Assembly: GCF_013248975.1 (NCBI RefSeq)
Contig: NZ_JABRWH010000001.1
Coordinates: 496,001-560,000, forward strand
Length of the DNA stretch: 64,000 nt
Direction: 5' to 3'
DNA from: Neobacillus endophyticus
Lineage (GTDB): Bacteria; Bacillota; Bacilli; Bacillales; Cytobacillaceae
In this document: piece after piece, positions 26,396 through 36,114 of the stretch
Layout: each line of letters starts with the position of its first letter
Numbering within the stretch: position 1 is the first letter of the stretch
Notes under the pieces: generated by a model
Seen by the model: the letters and a program-made list of their open reading frames with translations, nothing else
Told to the model about the DNA's origin: nothing
Database searches by the model: none
Translations under genes and position numbers: made by a program

Positions 26396-28075
26396 CTACA
26401 TCGCCCGATAAAGGTAAATTTTCCAGGCAGAGGTTTTCGACACAAATACCTTATCGAGGGACAATCGATTTTCTACTGCATTATCAATAGGAAGGGCAGA
26501 AAAAATATAGCGTCCTCCCATCTTCTTAAAAACCTTGGTATTTAAGTCTAAATGTTTTAAATGCCTTTTTGATTCTTTTTTAAACATCTGGCCCCTTTTC
26601 CCTAGTTCTCCTGATAAAATGTAACAGCGGCCGCCCCACTGATCAAAGTACCTTCGAATTATTTTGTTTTTTGCCAGCTCCTTTTCGATAATTTTTCTAA
26701 ACTTATGTTTATAGCTTAGCGGATAAAAATTATTATAGGTATCAAGGGTATAAAAGCCATTATACTGGGCGACAGCAGGGTGAATACCGATGCTGGCAAC
26801 TCGATACTGATCCTGTGGCAGGGCGATGTGCTTCTTAATCTCTTTAAATAATTCTTGGGCGTAAAATTGCTTGACTGTCGGTTTATTGTGATAAACAATT
26901 TCATCGTTATATATCCCCAATAGCAAAATTTGCAACGCGGCCAGCCCCTTAGCCATCTGCGCCCATCTGATACTTTGAAGTGAAATGATTTTTAATGCCA
27001 ATGCAAAACTGACATAGATGATAAGGGGTCTTAAAAAGTGGTAGCGGGCAAAATTAAATGTATCTAAAAAATGAAACTTCTTAGTTACGGGCAGCCAGCC
27101 CTCGTAAAACCAAAATGCATACCAGAATGAGAGCACCATATTCAGTGCCAATAAACTCACAAAAATTTTCTCCTGCCTCCAGAGCTTTTTAGTACAAACC
27201 AAATAAAAAGCAAGCAGAAGTGCAGGCAGTATAAACCATGTATGAACGGTCATTACATGGGTATGTCCAAAAATAAAATTTTTCTCAGCCAGTCTTACCG
27301 CTCCCCAAAAAGGCATATAGGTATGGAAATATTCATCCCGGCTGTTCGGCTCATTTCTAACTAAAAACGAGTACATTAACCGATACTCCACCAGCATATA
27401 AATGGACGTCATATAACCAACCGAAAACAAAAACGGGATGCTCCACCCTTTTCCCCTGATGACATCTAACAGCCAAAAGATTCCCATAGCACTTAAAAAG
27501 AAGAAAAATCCTAATACCATACTCGAGTAAAACGGTAGTAATGTCAGTACAAGAAAATGTTTCCATGATCCTTCGCCTTTACGTATGGATAGGAATGCCC
27601 ATAAAGCCAGGGGCATCCCTAATGTACTAAGCATTCCTGAAGGCCAAAAAGGAGTTAATGAAAACGCGAGTGCAGTTAAGATGTTTAGCGGCAGCCATCT
27701 TTCATCCGGAAGCATATGTTTTTTTAATAATACATACATTCCGAGGAAAGCTGTCACCCTTGTTAAGACTTGACTCAGTGCATAAGCCGTCATGGTTGGC
27801 AACAGCGTATAAAGCCAAATCATGATACTAAATTCTGTCCCGAAAGCATTTCTGGGCAAGATCCCATTTATAATTTGCGGTATAGCTCCGTTAAGGCTGC
27901 CAAATAATTGGCCGCTTTTGGCCAGCACCTTATACCAGGCCAAATTAGAATCTAAATTATCGTGTATTCGAATATGTGCATTTTCTTGAAGGATTAATAG
28001 GGGAGAAAGATAGACCGCAAGAACAACTAAGGAAAATAGGATCCAACGACGCTCTTGTTTTGAGTTAACAAACAC
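26396..28075 (-). CDS. Multi-pass membrane protein, DUF6044 (YkoS-like)
   Basis: 559 residues with about ten to twelve membrane helices in the first 400 and a soluble C-terminal part. An early extracytoplasmic loop carries HIRIHDNLDSNLAWYK (residues 34-49) with conserved acidic residues, which recalls GT-C glycosyltransferases that use lipid-linked sugars. I associate the overall architecture with the B. subtilis YkoS/DUF6044 family. A role in polysaccharide or cell-surface modification is inferred, not shown. It stands alone between a LysE exporter and a Spo0E-like gene. Confidence 0.75.
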   Translation of the reverse strand: MFVNSKQERRWILFSLVVLAVYLSPLLILQENAHIRIHDNLDSNLAWYKVLAKSGQLFGSLNGAIPQIINGILPRNAFGTEFSIMIWLYTLLPTMTAYALSQVLTRVTAFLGMYVLLKKHMLPDERWLPLNILTALAFSLTPFWPSGMLSTLGMPLALWAFLSIRKGEGSWKHFLVLTLLPFYSSMVLGFFFFLSAMGIFWLLDVIRGKGWSIPFLFSVGYMTSIYMLVEYRLMYSFLVRNEPNSRDEYFHTYMPFWGAVRLAEKNFIFGHTHVMTVHTWFILPALLLAFYLVCTKKLWRQEKIFVSLLALNMVLSFWYAFWFYEGWLPVTKKFHFLDTFNFARYHFLRPLIIYVSFALALKIISLQSIRWAQMAKGLAALQILLLGIYNDEIVYHNKPTVKQFYAQELFKEIKKHIALPQDQYRVASIGIHPAVAQYNGFYTLDTYNNFYPLSYKHKFRKIIEKELAKNKIIRRYFDQWGGRCYILSGELGKRGQMFKKESKRHLKHLDLNTKVFKKMGGRYIFSALPIDNAVENRLSLDKVFVSKTSAWKIYLYRAM

Positions 28076-28228
28076 TTCTGCACCTCATTGGTCAAGATTG
28101 TATACGTTTATAAAATTTACCAATGGTCGTATGTTTATTCTATGCGTTCTGTTAAACATGGCTGATGATCTCTCCTTCGATCTTCTATTGGAATAATTAA
28201 AAACGTTCTTTAATATAGGTTTTTAATT

Positions 28229-28257
28229 AAAAAAACCCTTCCAGCTGGAAAGGGTTT
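28229..28257 (-). terminator. Terminator of the Spo0E-like gene
   Basis: ACCCTTTCC/GGAAGGGT stem with an AGCT centre, followed on the minus strand by a T7 run. Confidence 0.88.
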
Positions 28258-28420
28258 AAAACTTCATTGAGGTTGTATTGTATGTATTTAAAAGGAGATC
28301 CAGTTTTTGGCTGCATTGAATGACAGATGGATTCGAAAGGCCAAAAACTTGGGCTAATTGAATCATTTCCATTCTCGTTTTCTCGATATCTGCCAGCAAT
28401 GATCTTTTCAACATTTCCAT
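28256..28420 (-). CDS. Spo0E-family aspartyl-phosphate phosphatase
   Basis: The 54-residue product fits the two-helix Spo0E family. It carries the signature SQKLD (residues 37-41, family SQxLD) and helices separated by a short loop at LSNPSV. Members dephosphorylate Spo0A-P and delay sporulation. GGTGGGGG lies upstream of the first ATG (28420); a second in-frame ATG lies 6 bp on. It is divergent from the potassium channel gene yugO. Substrate assumed from the family. Confidence 0.82.
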   Translation of the reverse strand: MEMLKRSLLADIEKTRMEMIQLAQVFGLSNPSVIQCSQKLDLLLNTYNTTSMKF

Positions 28421-28582
28421 TTTGTCAGCCCCCACCTTCCTCTTTATTACTACAGTAATATCACTTACAATAATTTATTTTTGTGGTAAAAACAAGAAGA
28501 TAATATTGAATGTTTTGTGAACTTTAGAATTTATAATGGATTTCCTCTTTTTGGCGAATAATAGATTAAAACATGTTATGGG

Positions 28583-29581
28583 ATGATGGATTTGCCAAAT
28601 AGAGTTTATATCAGTTTCCTAAGATTGCCGCTTCTAGTCCGGATTCTTTTCATCGCACTTCTTGTATTTCTTATTTTCGGTATTTCTATACATTTTTTGG
28701 AACCGGAAACATTTCCTTCGGTTTTTGATGGTATTTGGTGGGCCATAATTACAGCTTCCACGGTTGGCTATGGCGATTATGTGCCTAAATCTCTATTAGG
28801 AAGAATGACAGCTCTAGTTTTAATTTTGTTTGGGGTTGCTTTTGTTTCCTCATACTTTGGAACATTAGCCGCAGCAGCAGTCACGAAGCAGGATGCTCTG
28901 TCTGAAGGGAAAATTCCTTTTAAAGGAACTAGCCGGCATATCATTATTGTCGGCTGGAATGAACGGTCAAAAGAATTAATTAGCAAGCTTATTAATACGA
29001 ATAACCCGCAAATGATTGTCCTGATAGATGAAACCCTTGAAACAAACCCTGTAAAGTCCCGGTTTGTTCATTTTATTCAAGGAAAAGCACATGTGGATGA
29101 AACGATTATGAAAAGCGATATAGAATCTGCCGAGAAGGTACTAATTACCGCTGACCGCGGAAATGACGAGCTGCAGGCAGACATGAATAGCATACTTACA
29201 CTGCTGACTATTAAAGGGATCTGTCCAAGTGTAAAATGTATTGTGGAAATTCTCACCTCAGAACAGTTCATCAATGCCGTAAGGGCAGGTGCAGACGAGG
29301 TCATTCAATCCAATAAGCTGACAAGTGTATTTATGGTCAATAGCCTGCATTCAAACGGTGACGGTCTTTTATCGGATGTTGTTAGCCAGCTTGAGGAAAA
29401 GAGGTTATCACTCATTGCGCTTCAAGAAACTGACATCGGGAAAAGCTTCCGAGAAATCCATGATAACTTGCTTTTAAGCGGTTATCTATTGATTGGTATA
29501 AAAAGAGGAGAGGAAACCTTGCTTCATCCTCCCCACGCGCTTGACATTCTAGCCGATGATCAGCTGATCGCTTTTAAGTAA
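28583..29581 (+). CDS. yugO: Potassium channel YugO
   Basis: 332 residues: two membrane helices around a pore loop with the selectivity filter TVGYGD near 60-65, then an RCK/TrkA-N domain from about 105 (HIIIVGWNERSKEL, a Rossmann dinucleotide site) and a C-terminal RCK subdomain. In B. subtilis YugO mediates K+ efflux and electrical signalling in biofilms. No strong ribosome binding site is visible before either ATG (28583 or 28586), so the exact start and expression level are uncertain. The 3' end overlaps the converging yugN by 8 bp. Confidence 0.93.
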   Translation: MMDLPNRVYISFLRLPLLVRILFIALLVFLIFGISIHFLEPETFPSVFDGIWWAIITASTVGYGDYVPKSLLGRMTALVLILFGVAFVSSYFGTLAAAAVTKQDALSEGKIPFKGTSRHIIIVGWNERSKELISKLINTNNPQMIVLIDETLETNPVKSRFVHFIQGKAHVDETIMKSDIESAEKVLITADRGNDELQADMNSILTLLTIKGICPSVKCIVEILTSEQFINAVRAGADEVIQSNKLTSVFMVNSLHSNGDGLLSDVVSQLEEKRLSLIALQETDIGKSFREIHDNLLLSGYLLIGIKRGEETLLHPPHALDILADDQLIAFK

Positions 29582-29978
29582 GCAGTATTGTCTCTATACG
29601 TTCTACCAGTGACTTTCCCCTGTCAACTTCGTGGCTGGGGAAGTTTCCATCCTTATCAATCGGCTCTTGAAACTGATTGAAGCTTCCAGAAATTGCGCCT
29701 GTCTTTCCTTCTTCATCAATTCCCGGCTCATATACATGCGACAGGAGAAATGGTCGTCCTAGCTCCACTGTACAGTCTCTAACATCAAGTTCGCCTTCGA
29801 CTGCGGTAAAAGGCAGCCTTAAAAATTGATAGCCTTCTTGGTCATTCAGCTTATAATCAAAACACCCGTGATCATAATCCCAATTTCCGCCAATCGAAAA
29901 ACCGATTGGTTTTAATTTTTGTTCAAGCTTAAATAAATCAAATTTCATACCTTCTATCTTTGACGGTATATCAATCAC
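29574..29978 (-). CDS. yugN: YugN-family protein
   Basis: 134-residue soluble protein placed between yugO and pgi exactly as yugN is in B. subtilis, and of similar length. Conserved-looking segments are GFSIGGNWDYDHGCFDYKL near 32-50 and LSHVYEPGIDEEG near 80. No catalytic motif is evident and the function is unknown. It converges on yugO with an 8-bp overlap and no terminator between. Confidence 0.8.
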   Translation of the reverse strand: MIDIPSKIEGMKFDLFKLEQKLKPIGFSIGGNWDYDHGCFDYKLNDQEGYQFLRLPFTAVEGELDVRDCTVELGRPFLLSHVYEPGIDEEGKTGAISGSFNQFQEPIDKDGNFPSHEVDRGKSLVERIETILLT

Positions 29979-30044
29979 GTTTTTTCCCCCTTTAAAAATA
30001 CCTTAACGTTAGCTTTTCCAATATGTAAGCTTTCAATAGAAGGC

Positions 30045-30084
30045 AAAAAAAAGAGTGCTGATCGCAATATAATCAGCACTCTTT
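30045..30084 (-). terminator. pgi terminator
   Basis: AAAGAGTGCTGAT/ATCAGCACTCTTT stem with a 9-nt loop and a T-run on the minus strand. Confidence 0.92.
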
Positions 30085-30088
30085 AGCA

Positions 30089-31435
30089 TTATAAACGTTT
30101 TTCTAGTTCTGCTTTTTTCTCTTCGTATCCTGGTTTACCTAATAAAGCAAACATGTTAACCTTGTATGCTTCTACACCAGGCTGATCAAATGGATTAACC
30201 CCAAGCAGGTATCCGCTCATGGCACATGCCTTTTCAAAGAAATACACAAGATAACCGAATGTATACTCGTCCAAAGTTGGAATGGTCACAATGAGGTTTG
30301 GCACACCACCATCAGTATGAGCCAGCATAGTCCCTTCGAACGCTTTGTTGTTGACAAAATCAACTGTTTTTCCAGCCAGATAATTTAGACCGTCCAAATC
30401 ATTTTCTTCTTTTTCAATTGTCATCTCATGACGCGGCTTTTCTACTTTAATTACAGTTTCGAATAAGTCGCGGCGGCCTTCTTGTACATATTGACCAAGC
30501 GAATGCAAGTCGGTTGAGAAGTTTGCAGATGAAGGATAGATTCCTTTTTGATCCTTACCTTCTGATTCGCCAAAAAGCTGTTTCCACCATTCAGAGAAGT
30601 ATTGAAGGTTTGGCTCATAGTTAATCAACATTTCGATCGTTTTTCCTTTATTGTAAAGGACGTTGCGAACAGCAGCATATTGGTAGGCCTGATTATCTTC
30701 AAGCTCGGAATGACTGAAATCATTTTGAGCTTGTGCTGCACCTTCCATCATCTTTTCAATATTGGCACCGCTCACGGCAATTGGCAGTAATCCAACAGCT
30801 GTTAAAACAGAGTAACGACCTCCGACATCATCCGGAATCACAAATGTTTCATAGCCTTCTTCATTGGAAAGGGTCTTCAGTGCACCTCTCGCTTTGTCTG
30901 TTGTCGCATAGATACGTTTGCGCGCTTCTTCTACACCATATTTCTCTTCAAGAAGTTTACGGAAAATCCGGAAAGCAATTGCTGGTTCAGTAGTTGTACC
31001 TGATTTGGAAATCACGTTTACGGAAAAGTCTTTTCCATCAAGAAGATCTATAACATCGCTCATATAACTGGAACTAATGTTATTTCCGACAAAAATAATT
31101 TGCGGTGTGCTGCGTTTTTCTTTCGGAAGGGCATTGTAGAAAGAATGCTGTAACATTTCGATCGCAGCTCTTGCCCCAAGGTAAGAACCGCCAATCCCGA
31201 TGACAAGGAGAATATCTGAATCCGCTTTTATTTTTTCAGCGGCTTTTTGAATACGGGAAAACTCTTCCTTATCGTAATTGGTTGGAAGGTCTATCCAGCC
31301 TAAAAAGTCATTGCCAGCACCTGTTTTTTCATGAAGTGAATGATGGGCAACTTTTACTGCATCCCTTAAGTATGTAAGTTCGTGTTCACCAAAGAAGCTA
31401 AGTGCTTTTGAATAATCAAAACGAACATGTGTCAT
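30089..31435 (-). CDS. pgi: Glucose-6-phosphate isomerase
   Basis: 448 residues, the short bacterial form. It interconverts glucose-6-phosphate and fructose-6-phosphate. Signatures are [13 protein letters not shown] near 77-89, [20 protein letters not shown] (phosphosugar site, near 136-155), and [14 protein letters not shown] near 202. The ATG follows GGAGGTCAC. It is followed downstream by yugN as in B. subtilis and has its own terminator. Confidence 0.97.
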   Translation of the reverse strand: MTHVRFDYSKALSFFGEHELTYLRDAVKVAHHSLHEKTGAGNDFLGWIDLPTNYDKEEFSRIQKAAEKIKADSDILLVIGIGGSYLGARAAIEMLQHSFYNALPKEKRSTPQIIFVGNNISSSYMSDVIDLLDGKDFSVNVISKSGTTTEPAIAFRIFRKLLEEKYGVEEARKRIYATTDKARGALKTLSNEEGYETFVIPDDVGGRYSVLTAVGLLPIAVSGANIEKMMEGAAQAQNDFSHSELEDNQAYQYAAVRNVLYNKGKTIEMLINYEPNLQYFSEWWKQLFGESEGKDQKGIYPSSANFSTDLHSLGQYVQEGRRDLFETVIKVEKPRHEMTIEKEENDLDGLNYLAGKTVDFVNNKAFEGTMLAHTDGGVPNLIVTIPTLDEYTFGYLVYFFEKACAMSGYLLGVNPFDQPGVEAYKVNMFALLGKPGYEEKKAELEKRL

Positions 31436-31551
31436 ATTGTGACCTCCATAATGATATTTTCATTTCTCACTTTATCGAATGTCGCGAAGATTATCAAGGT
31501 CGGGAACACAATGAAAGCGCGTCCATTTTCGATAAAATTTTACAAATTTAT

Positions 31552-31577
31552 TAAAAATGGCCCGGGAAGAGCCCGAA
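31552..31577 (-). terminator. Possible terminator of the alcohol dehydrogenase gene
   Basis: CGGGCTCTTCCCG hairpin followed by GGCCATTTTT on the minus strand. The stem is short, so the call is tentative. Confidence 0.5.
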
Positions 31578-31611
31578 CCAATAAAATTAGTACAAAGGAT
31601 GACACGCCAAT

Positions 31612-32781
31612 TTATAAGGAAGCACGATATATGGCTAAACAATCGTCACGATTTAATTTGGCGAAATTTCCAAACTCGCCGTTTTCCATCGCTCGATCTG
31701 CCATTAATTCCATCTTGCTGTCATCGATTTGATAATCAGCCAAGCGCGAAGGAGCACCGATACTGTTCCAATATTCGCGAAGTTTTTGAATACCTTCCAA
31801 ACCTACCTCTTCAGCGCTTTTTCCTTCTGGATTGACTCCAAACACCCGAACAGCAAGTTGTTTAAAGCGCTCCGGTTTGACATGAAGGTTATGCTTCATC
31901 CAATTTGGGAACAGGATTGCAAGACCGCCGCCATGCGGGATGTCATAAACAGCAGAAACGGCATGCTCGAGATTATGTGTTGCCCAATCTCCTCGATAAC
32001 CCATGTTAATAATGCCGTTTAATGCCATTGTTCCACAGTAAAGAATAGTGGCACGGTATTCATAGTTTTCCAGTTCATTTAGCAATTTTGGTGCTGTCTC
32101 CATGACAGTAATTAATAATGATTCACACATCCGGTCTTGATATTCCGTATGATCTGCCAGATGGAAATAGTGTTCAAGTGTATGTGACATCATATCTACA
32201 ATTCCATAAATGGTTTGATTTTTTGGAACCGTAAAGGTATGTACAGGGTCCAAGATTGAAAATTTCGGAAAGGTTACAGGGCTTCCCCAGCCATATTTTT
32301 CATTCGTTTCCCAATTGGTAATAACGGATCCGGAGTTCATTTCCGATCCAGTGGCCGCAAGTGTTAAAACGGTTCCAAATGGAAGAGCGTCTTGTGCTAT
32401 CGCCTTTTTAATAACAAGATCCCAAGGATCTCCATCATATTTCGCTCCGGCAGCAATTAATTTTGTACAGTCAATGACACTTCCTCCGCCAACAGCCAGC
32501 AAAAATTCAATTCCTTCTTGTTTGCATATTTCTACACCTTTACGTGCAGTGGTAATACGTGGGTTCGGTTCAACTCCCGGCAATTCAAATACTTGTGCTC
32601 CAAGCTCTTCTAAAATGCCTGTCACCTTTTGATAGAGACCGCTTCGTTTAATACTGCCGCCTCCATAGACGAGCAAGATTTTTTTTCCGTATTTTGGTAC
32701 TTCATTCTTAAGTTGTTCAAGCTGGTCTTTTCCAAAAATCAATTTTGTTGGGTTTTGAAAGATAAAATTATCCATCACCAT
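31612..32781 (-). CDS. yugJ: Iron-containing alcohol dehydrogenase (YugJ-like butanol dehydrogenase)
   Basis: 389 residues of the Fe-ADH family. NAD-binding GGGSVID near residue 97, the metal site region with HTLEHYFH near 197 and [15 protein letters not shown] near 267 are visible. It oxidises or reduces aldehydes and alcohols such as butanol with NADH. Placed beside pgi as yugJ/yugK are in B. subtilis, where two paralogues are adjacent; here only one is present. The ATG at 32781 follows AAGGATGG; a Met two codons on is an alternative. Confidence 0.9.
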   Translation of the reverse strand: MVMDNFIFQNPTKLIFGKDQLEQLKNEVPKYGKKILLVYGGGSIKRSGLYQKVTGILEELGAQVFELPGVEPNPRITTARKGVEICKQEGIEFLLAVGGGSVIDCTKLIAAGAKYDGDPWDLVIKKAIAQDALPFGTVLTLAATGSEMNSGSVITNWETNEKYGWGSPVTFPKFSILDPVHTFTVPKNQTIYGIVDMMSHTLEHYFHLADHTEYQDRMCESLLITVMETAPKLLNELENYEYRATILYCGTMALNGIINMGYRGDWATHNLEHAVSAVYDIPHGGGLAILFPNWMKHNLHVKPERFKQLAVRVFGVNPEGKSAEEVGLEGIQKLREYWNSIGAPSRLADYQIDDSKMELMADRAMENGEFGNFAKLNRDDCLAIYRASL

Positions 32782-32845
32782 AACACCATCCTTTTCATTC
32801 TACATTATAGTTATTAGACGTTCATTTGCAAAAAAATAAGCTTCT

Positions 32846-32946
32846 AGAGAAAACTCACAATTGACGAGCCACTATGTGTGAAGACAGAAGCGGAGGTGCC
32901 AGCGGAAATACTTGCACAGGGAATGACAACTTGAGCGCTGATTTTC
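32846..32946 (+). repeat. Divergent copy of the terminator-associated repeat (copy E)
   Basis: The first 47 bp (AGAGAAAACTCACAATTGAC at the start, GAAGACAGAAGCGG at 32882) match the 5' half of the repeats at 40171 and 54669. The rest is a different sequence, perhaps a subfamily. It lies just beyond the hairpin that ends rocD and has the same orientation relative to that gene end as the other copies. Confidence 0.55.
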
Positions 32947-32975
32947 TACTATGGGGATGATGAAGGCTCTTGTCA

Positions 32976-34175
32976 TCATCCAAGGACTTTCTGAATCCGT
33001 TCGAGTGCCCAGTCGAGTTCTTCTTTCGTAATGACCAGCGGAGGTGCAAAGCGAATAACCATATCGTGGGTTTCTTTGCATAATAACCCATACTCCATTA
33101 ATTCTTCGCAATATTTTCTTGCTGGTACCGTTAGTTCTACTCCGATAAACAATCCGCGTCCGCGGACTTCTTTAATAATAGGGTTATTAATTTCTTTTAA
33201 CTTAGTGATAAAATATTCTCCAAGCTCCAATGACTTTTGTGCAAGATTCTCTTCCTGCAGTACATCCAGGGCTGCAATAGATACAGCACAGGCCATTGGG
33301 TTACCGCCAAAGGTTGAACCATGCGATCCAGGGTTAAATACGCTCAAAATGTCTTTATTAGCGACGACACAGGAAATTGGAAAAACTCCACCACCTAATG
33401 CCTTCCCAAGAATATACATATCTGGCTCTATACCTTCCCATTCACAGGCAAACATTTTTCCAGTACGTCCTAAACCAGCTTGAATCTCATCCGCAATAAA
33501 TAAAACATTATTTTGCTTGCATAGATCAAACGCCGCTTTCATAAAGCCTTCAGGTGGTATGATAATTCCTGCTTCACCTTGAATAGGTTCAATTAAGAAT
33601 GCAGCTGTATTAGGGGTAATCGCCGCTTTTAAAGCTTCAAAATCCCCATACGGTACAAGCTTAATTCCAGGCAACATGGGCCCAAATCCCCGTTTATACT
33701 CTTCTTCAGAGGATAATGAGACGGCCGTCATTGTACGGCCGTGAAAGTTGCCTATACAGCCAATGATTTCTGCTTGATTTTCAGCAATGCCTTTTACCTC
33801 GTAGCCCCACCTGCGTGCCGCCTTAAACGCCGTTTCCACTGCTTCAGCACCGGTATTCATGGGAAGTGCCATTTCTTTATTGGTTAATTGGCAAATTTTC
33901 TCGTACCATGATCCCAGTTGATCATTATGAAAAGCGCGAGATGTCAGCGTCACTCTGTCCGCCTGATCCTTTAAAGCTTGAATGATTTTTGGATGGCGAT
34001 GCCCTTGATTGACAGCAGAGTAAGCACTTAGCATATCCATATATTTATTGCCTTCCGGATCTTCTACCCAAATTCTTTCGGCACGAGTCACAACAATTGG
34101 AAGAGGATGGTAATTACGAGCGCCGTACTTCTCTGTTTTTTCAATTAGTTCTTTAGTTTGAACATTTGATGTCAT
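32976..34175 (-). CDS. rocD: Ornithine aminotransferase RocD
   Basis: 399-residue class III aminotransferase that converts ornithine plus 2-oxoglutarate to glutamate semialdehyde and glutamate. Motifs: [15 protein letters not shown] near 105, NFHGRTM near 144, [14 protein letters not shown] near 224 and the PLP lysine in LGKALGGG near 256. ATG 34175 follows GGAGGAACATG; the longer frame to 34232 adds 19 residues with no support. No arginase or other roc genes are next to it. A GGATGATG/CATCATCC hairpin spans its stop codon. Confidence 0.94.
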   Translation of the reverse strand: MTSNVQTKELIEKTEKYGARNYHPLPIVVTRAERIWVEDPEGNKYMDMLSAYSAVNQGHRHPKIIQALKDQADRVTLTSRAFHNDQLGSWYEKICQLTNKEMALPMNTGAEAVETAFKAARRWGYEVKGIAENQAEIIGCIGNFHGRTMTAVSLSSEEEYKRGFGPMLPGIKLVPYGDFEALKAAITPNTAAFLIEPIQGEAGIIIPPEGFMKAAFDLCKQNNVLFIADEIQAGLGRTGKMFACEWEGIEPDMYILGKALGGGVFPISCVVANKDILSVFNPGSHGSTFGGNPMACAVSIAALDVLQEENLAQKSLELGEYFITKLKEINNPIIKEVRGRGLFIGVELTVPARKYCEELMEYGLLCKETHDMVIRFAPPLVITKEELDWALERIQKVLG

Positions 34176-34273
34176 AGAACATGTTCCTCCATTCATACGG
34201 ATTATGTATTCGCTTTTATTGTAGCCGAGCACAGAAAAACAATGAAGAATTTTAACAAATTATTTTATATGCA

Positions 34274-34313
34274 ATAAAAAAGCCTGGAAAAGGTCTCTCC
34301 TTTTCCAGACTTA
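34274..34313 (-). terminator. yugI terminator
   Basis: AAGTCTGGAAAAGG/CCTTTTCCAGGCTT stem with a T-run on the minus strand. Confidence 0.92.
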
Positions 34314-34322
34314 AAAAAAGAA

Positions 34323-34730
34323 CTATTTTCTAATTAAATCTTCACGTTGTGACTGATCGATCCATTCTTGAAGTTTCTCTTTTAACGTATTAAAACCTTG
34401 CTGACCTTCATCACCTTCTGAGATAATCGCAGCCGCTTGACGTCTGCGCGGCTTTTTCGCACGAATAACCTGCTGTTGTGCCGGAGGCTCTTCAGTAGCC
34501 TTAACGGAAAGGCCAATTTTCCCAGCCTCTTCATCAACTGATAGTACCTTTACCTTAATTTCGTCCCCAACCTTCAGGTGATCGTTGATGTCTTTTACGA
34601 AGCCATGAGTTATTTCTGAGATATGAACGAGGCCTTGTGTATTTTCATCCAATGCAACAAAAGCTCCATAAGGTTGAATACCTGTCACTTTACCTGTTAT
34701 AATACTGCCCGTTTCGATTTTTCCTGCCAT
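34323..34730 (-). CDS. yugI: S1-domain RNA-binding protein YugI (general stress protein 13)
   Basis: 135 residues: an S1 domain (about 5-75, GSIITGKVTGIQPYGAFVAL and GLVHISEI) followed by a basic linker (RAKKPRRRQAAA near 93) and an acidic/helical C-terminus. Binds RNA and associates with ribosomes in relatives; in B. subtilis it is a stress-induced protein. Own promoter and terminator likely. Confidence 0.92.
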   Translation of the reverse strand: MAGKIETGSIITGKVTGIQPYGAFVALDENTQGLVHISEITHGFVKDINDHLKVGDEIKVKVLSVDEEAGKIGLSVKATEEPPAQQQVIRAKKPRRRQAAAIISEGDEGQQGFNTLKEKLQEWIDQSQREDLIRK

Positions 34731-34953
34731 GTAAACACTCCTAAGATAAGATAAATTTATACCCTTATATACGCATTAAAAAATTATATCACAAGGAATA
34801 ACTTAAATCAAAAAAGGACATGAAGGTCAAGTTGCTTCGTAATTTATTTGTAAAATAAAAGTCACAGAATCTTCAAAAAAGTAATAAAAAAGGTAAAGCA
34901 AGTTATGGTAAAATAATAGTGAGAAACTATCATTATCGAGAGAGGTGAATCGT

Positions 34954-35184
34954 ATGAGTTCAATCGGTCAAACCATTAAGTCTGCTCGTGAATATCGTAA
35001 TCTTACGCAAGAGGAACTGGCACAAAAAATGAGGATGGGCACAAACACGATTGAGAAATATGAATCTGGGGAGCAAGTTCCAAGTAATCAAACACTGTTA
35101 AAACTTTCTTCCGTCCTGGATATCCCTGCTTCAGAGCTTTTAAAACTGCAAGAATTTCATACAACCTCGCCAACCGACTTTTAA
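34954..35184 (+). CDS. Small XRE-type helix-turn-helix regulator
   Basis: 76-residue Cro/CI-type HTH protein: LTQEELAQKMRMGTNTIEKY (residues 17-36) is the DNA-binding motif, followed by GEQVPSNQTLLKLSSVLDIP. ATG 34954 uses AGAGGTG as ribosome binding site; the GTG at 34945 lies within that box. With no partner domain or neighbouring toxin gene, the target is unknown. A clean terminator follows. Confidence 0.88.
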   Translation: MSSIGQTIKSAREYRNLTQEELAQKMRMGTNTIEKYESGEQVPSNQTLLKLSSVLDIPASELLKLQEFHTTSPTDF

Positions 35185-35190
35185 ACCATT

Positions 35191-35219
35191 AAAAAGCGGT
35201 AAAAAAACCGCTTTTTTTA
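35191..35219 (+). terminator. Terminator of the XRE gene
   Basis: AAAGCGGT/ACCGCTTT stem with an A-rich loop, then seven T. Confidence 0.92.
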
Positions 35220-35301
35220 TTTTTTTCTATATTATGGGTATATTAATGGGGCATTTTGGTAATCATTAAACCATAAGCTTTCTAGTATTCCCCCCTTTTT
35301 G

Positions 35302-35336
35302 AATGGACTGCCGTTAACGGTTGTCCATTTTTTTTT
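35302..35336 (+). terminator. Second plus-strand terminator with no gene before it
   Basis: AATGGAC/GTCCATT stem with an inner CCGTTAACGG palindrome, then nine T on the plus strand. It lies 83 nt after the first terminator with no ORF between, so it may back up that terminator or end a small RNA. Confidence 0.75.
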
Positions 35337-35340
35337 GTCT

Positions 35341-35604
35341 TTATATAGTGCAAGAATCTTCCGCTTTCACTAATAATAATTCCTTCGCTATTAGCAAACA
35401 GCTTTCCATTGGAATTTTCTGTTCGAATGAAAACTCATATATTTCTTGAATTCTTTCAGCAAGAGCAACTAAGTCATCTAATTCATAAACGGCTTGAATG
35501 ACATCGGCAATTTCCGTTTCATAGCCGTCCGTTTTCAAATGGAAGGGATCCCATTCGTTTAACAGGTCAACAAATTTTAAATGGGTTTGAACCTCTTTTC
35601 TCAT
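35341..35604 (-). CDS. yugE: YugE-family protein (DUF1871)
   Basis: 87-residue helical soluble protein. The core LLNEWDPFHLKTDGYETEIADV matches my memory of YugE (segment at residues 14-35). The family is of unknown function; the WDP motif and short length suggest a small adaptor. Gene order next to yugI agrees with B. subtilis. Confidence 0.82.
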   Translation of the reverse strand: MRKEVQTHLKFVDLLNEWDPFHLKTDGYETEIADVIQAVYELDDLVALAERIQEIYEFSFEQKIPMESCLLIAKELLLVKAEDSCTI

Positions 35605-35648
35605 GTATCATCACCTTCTTGTTTATTAGGTATGGATTAGACAAGCAT

Positions 35649-36026
35649 TTATTTAAGAACATATTCTGCTAAAACGCTTTGAAGTTCATAAATATTTAAA
35701 TTCTTGTTAAACTGTTTTTGCAGCGGCAGGGCATTTCCTGAAATCCATATTTTCAACTCCGCATCCAAATCAAAGTGTCCGGCTGTTTCAATGCTGAAAT
35801 GAGTAATATTTCGATATGGAATGGAATGATATTCGACCTTTTTTCCCGTCAGCCCTTGTTTATCTACGAGAATTAAGCGCTTATTTGTAAAAATAAACAT
35901 ATCGCGTATCAGCTTGTATGCCTTTTCTATTCTTTCATTAGGTGCTAAAATTTTGGCAAACTCTTTTTGCACTTCGGCGGCATTTACCTCAGAAGCGTTT
36001 CCCATCAGTCCATCTAAAAATCCCAT
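35649..36026 (-). CDS. Bacterial PH-domain protein
   Basis: 125 residues. The stretch MFIFTNKRLILVDKQGLTGKK (split around residue 44-64) with YHSIPYRNI is typical of bacterial pleckstrin-homology (bPH) domains. Probably cytoplasmic or membrane-peripheral; function unknown. No terminator between it and yugE was seen, so the two may be co-transcribed. Confidence 0.82.
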   Translation of the reverse strand: MGFLDGLMGNASEVNAAEVQKEFAKILAPNERIEKAYKLIRDMFIFTNKRLILVDKQGLTGKKVEYHSIPYRNITHFSIETAGHFDLDAELKIWISGNALPLQKQFNKNLNIYELQSVLAEYVLK

Positions 36027-36078
36027 ACAAACTCCCCCTCCAAAACATCATAATTTGAGTATACATAATGATTCTAAT

Positions 36079-36108
36079 AAAGAAAACTCACCAGCTGCGG
36101 TGAGTTTC
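36079..36108 (-). terminator. gndA terminator
   Basis: AAACTCACC/GGTGAGTTT stem followed by TCTTTATT on the minus strand. Confidence 0.85.
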
Positions 36109-36114
36109 TTATAT

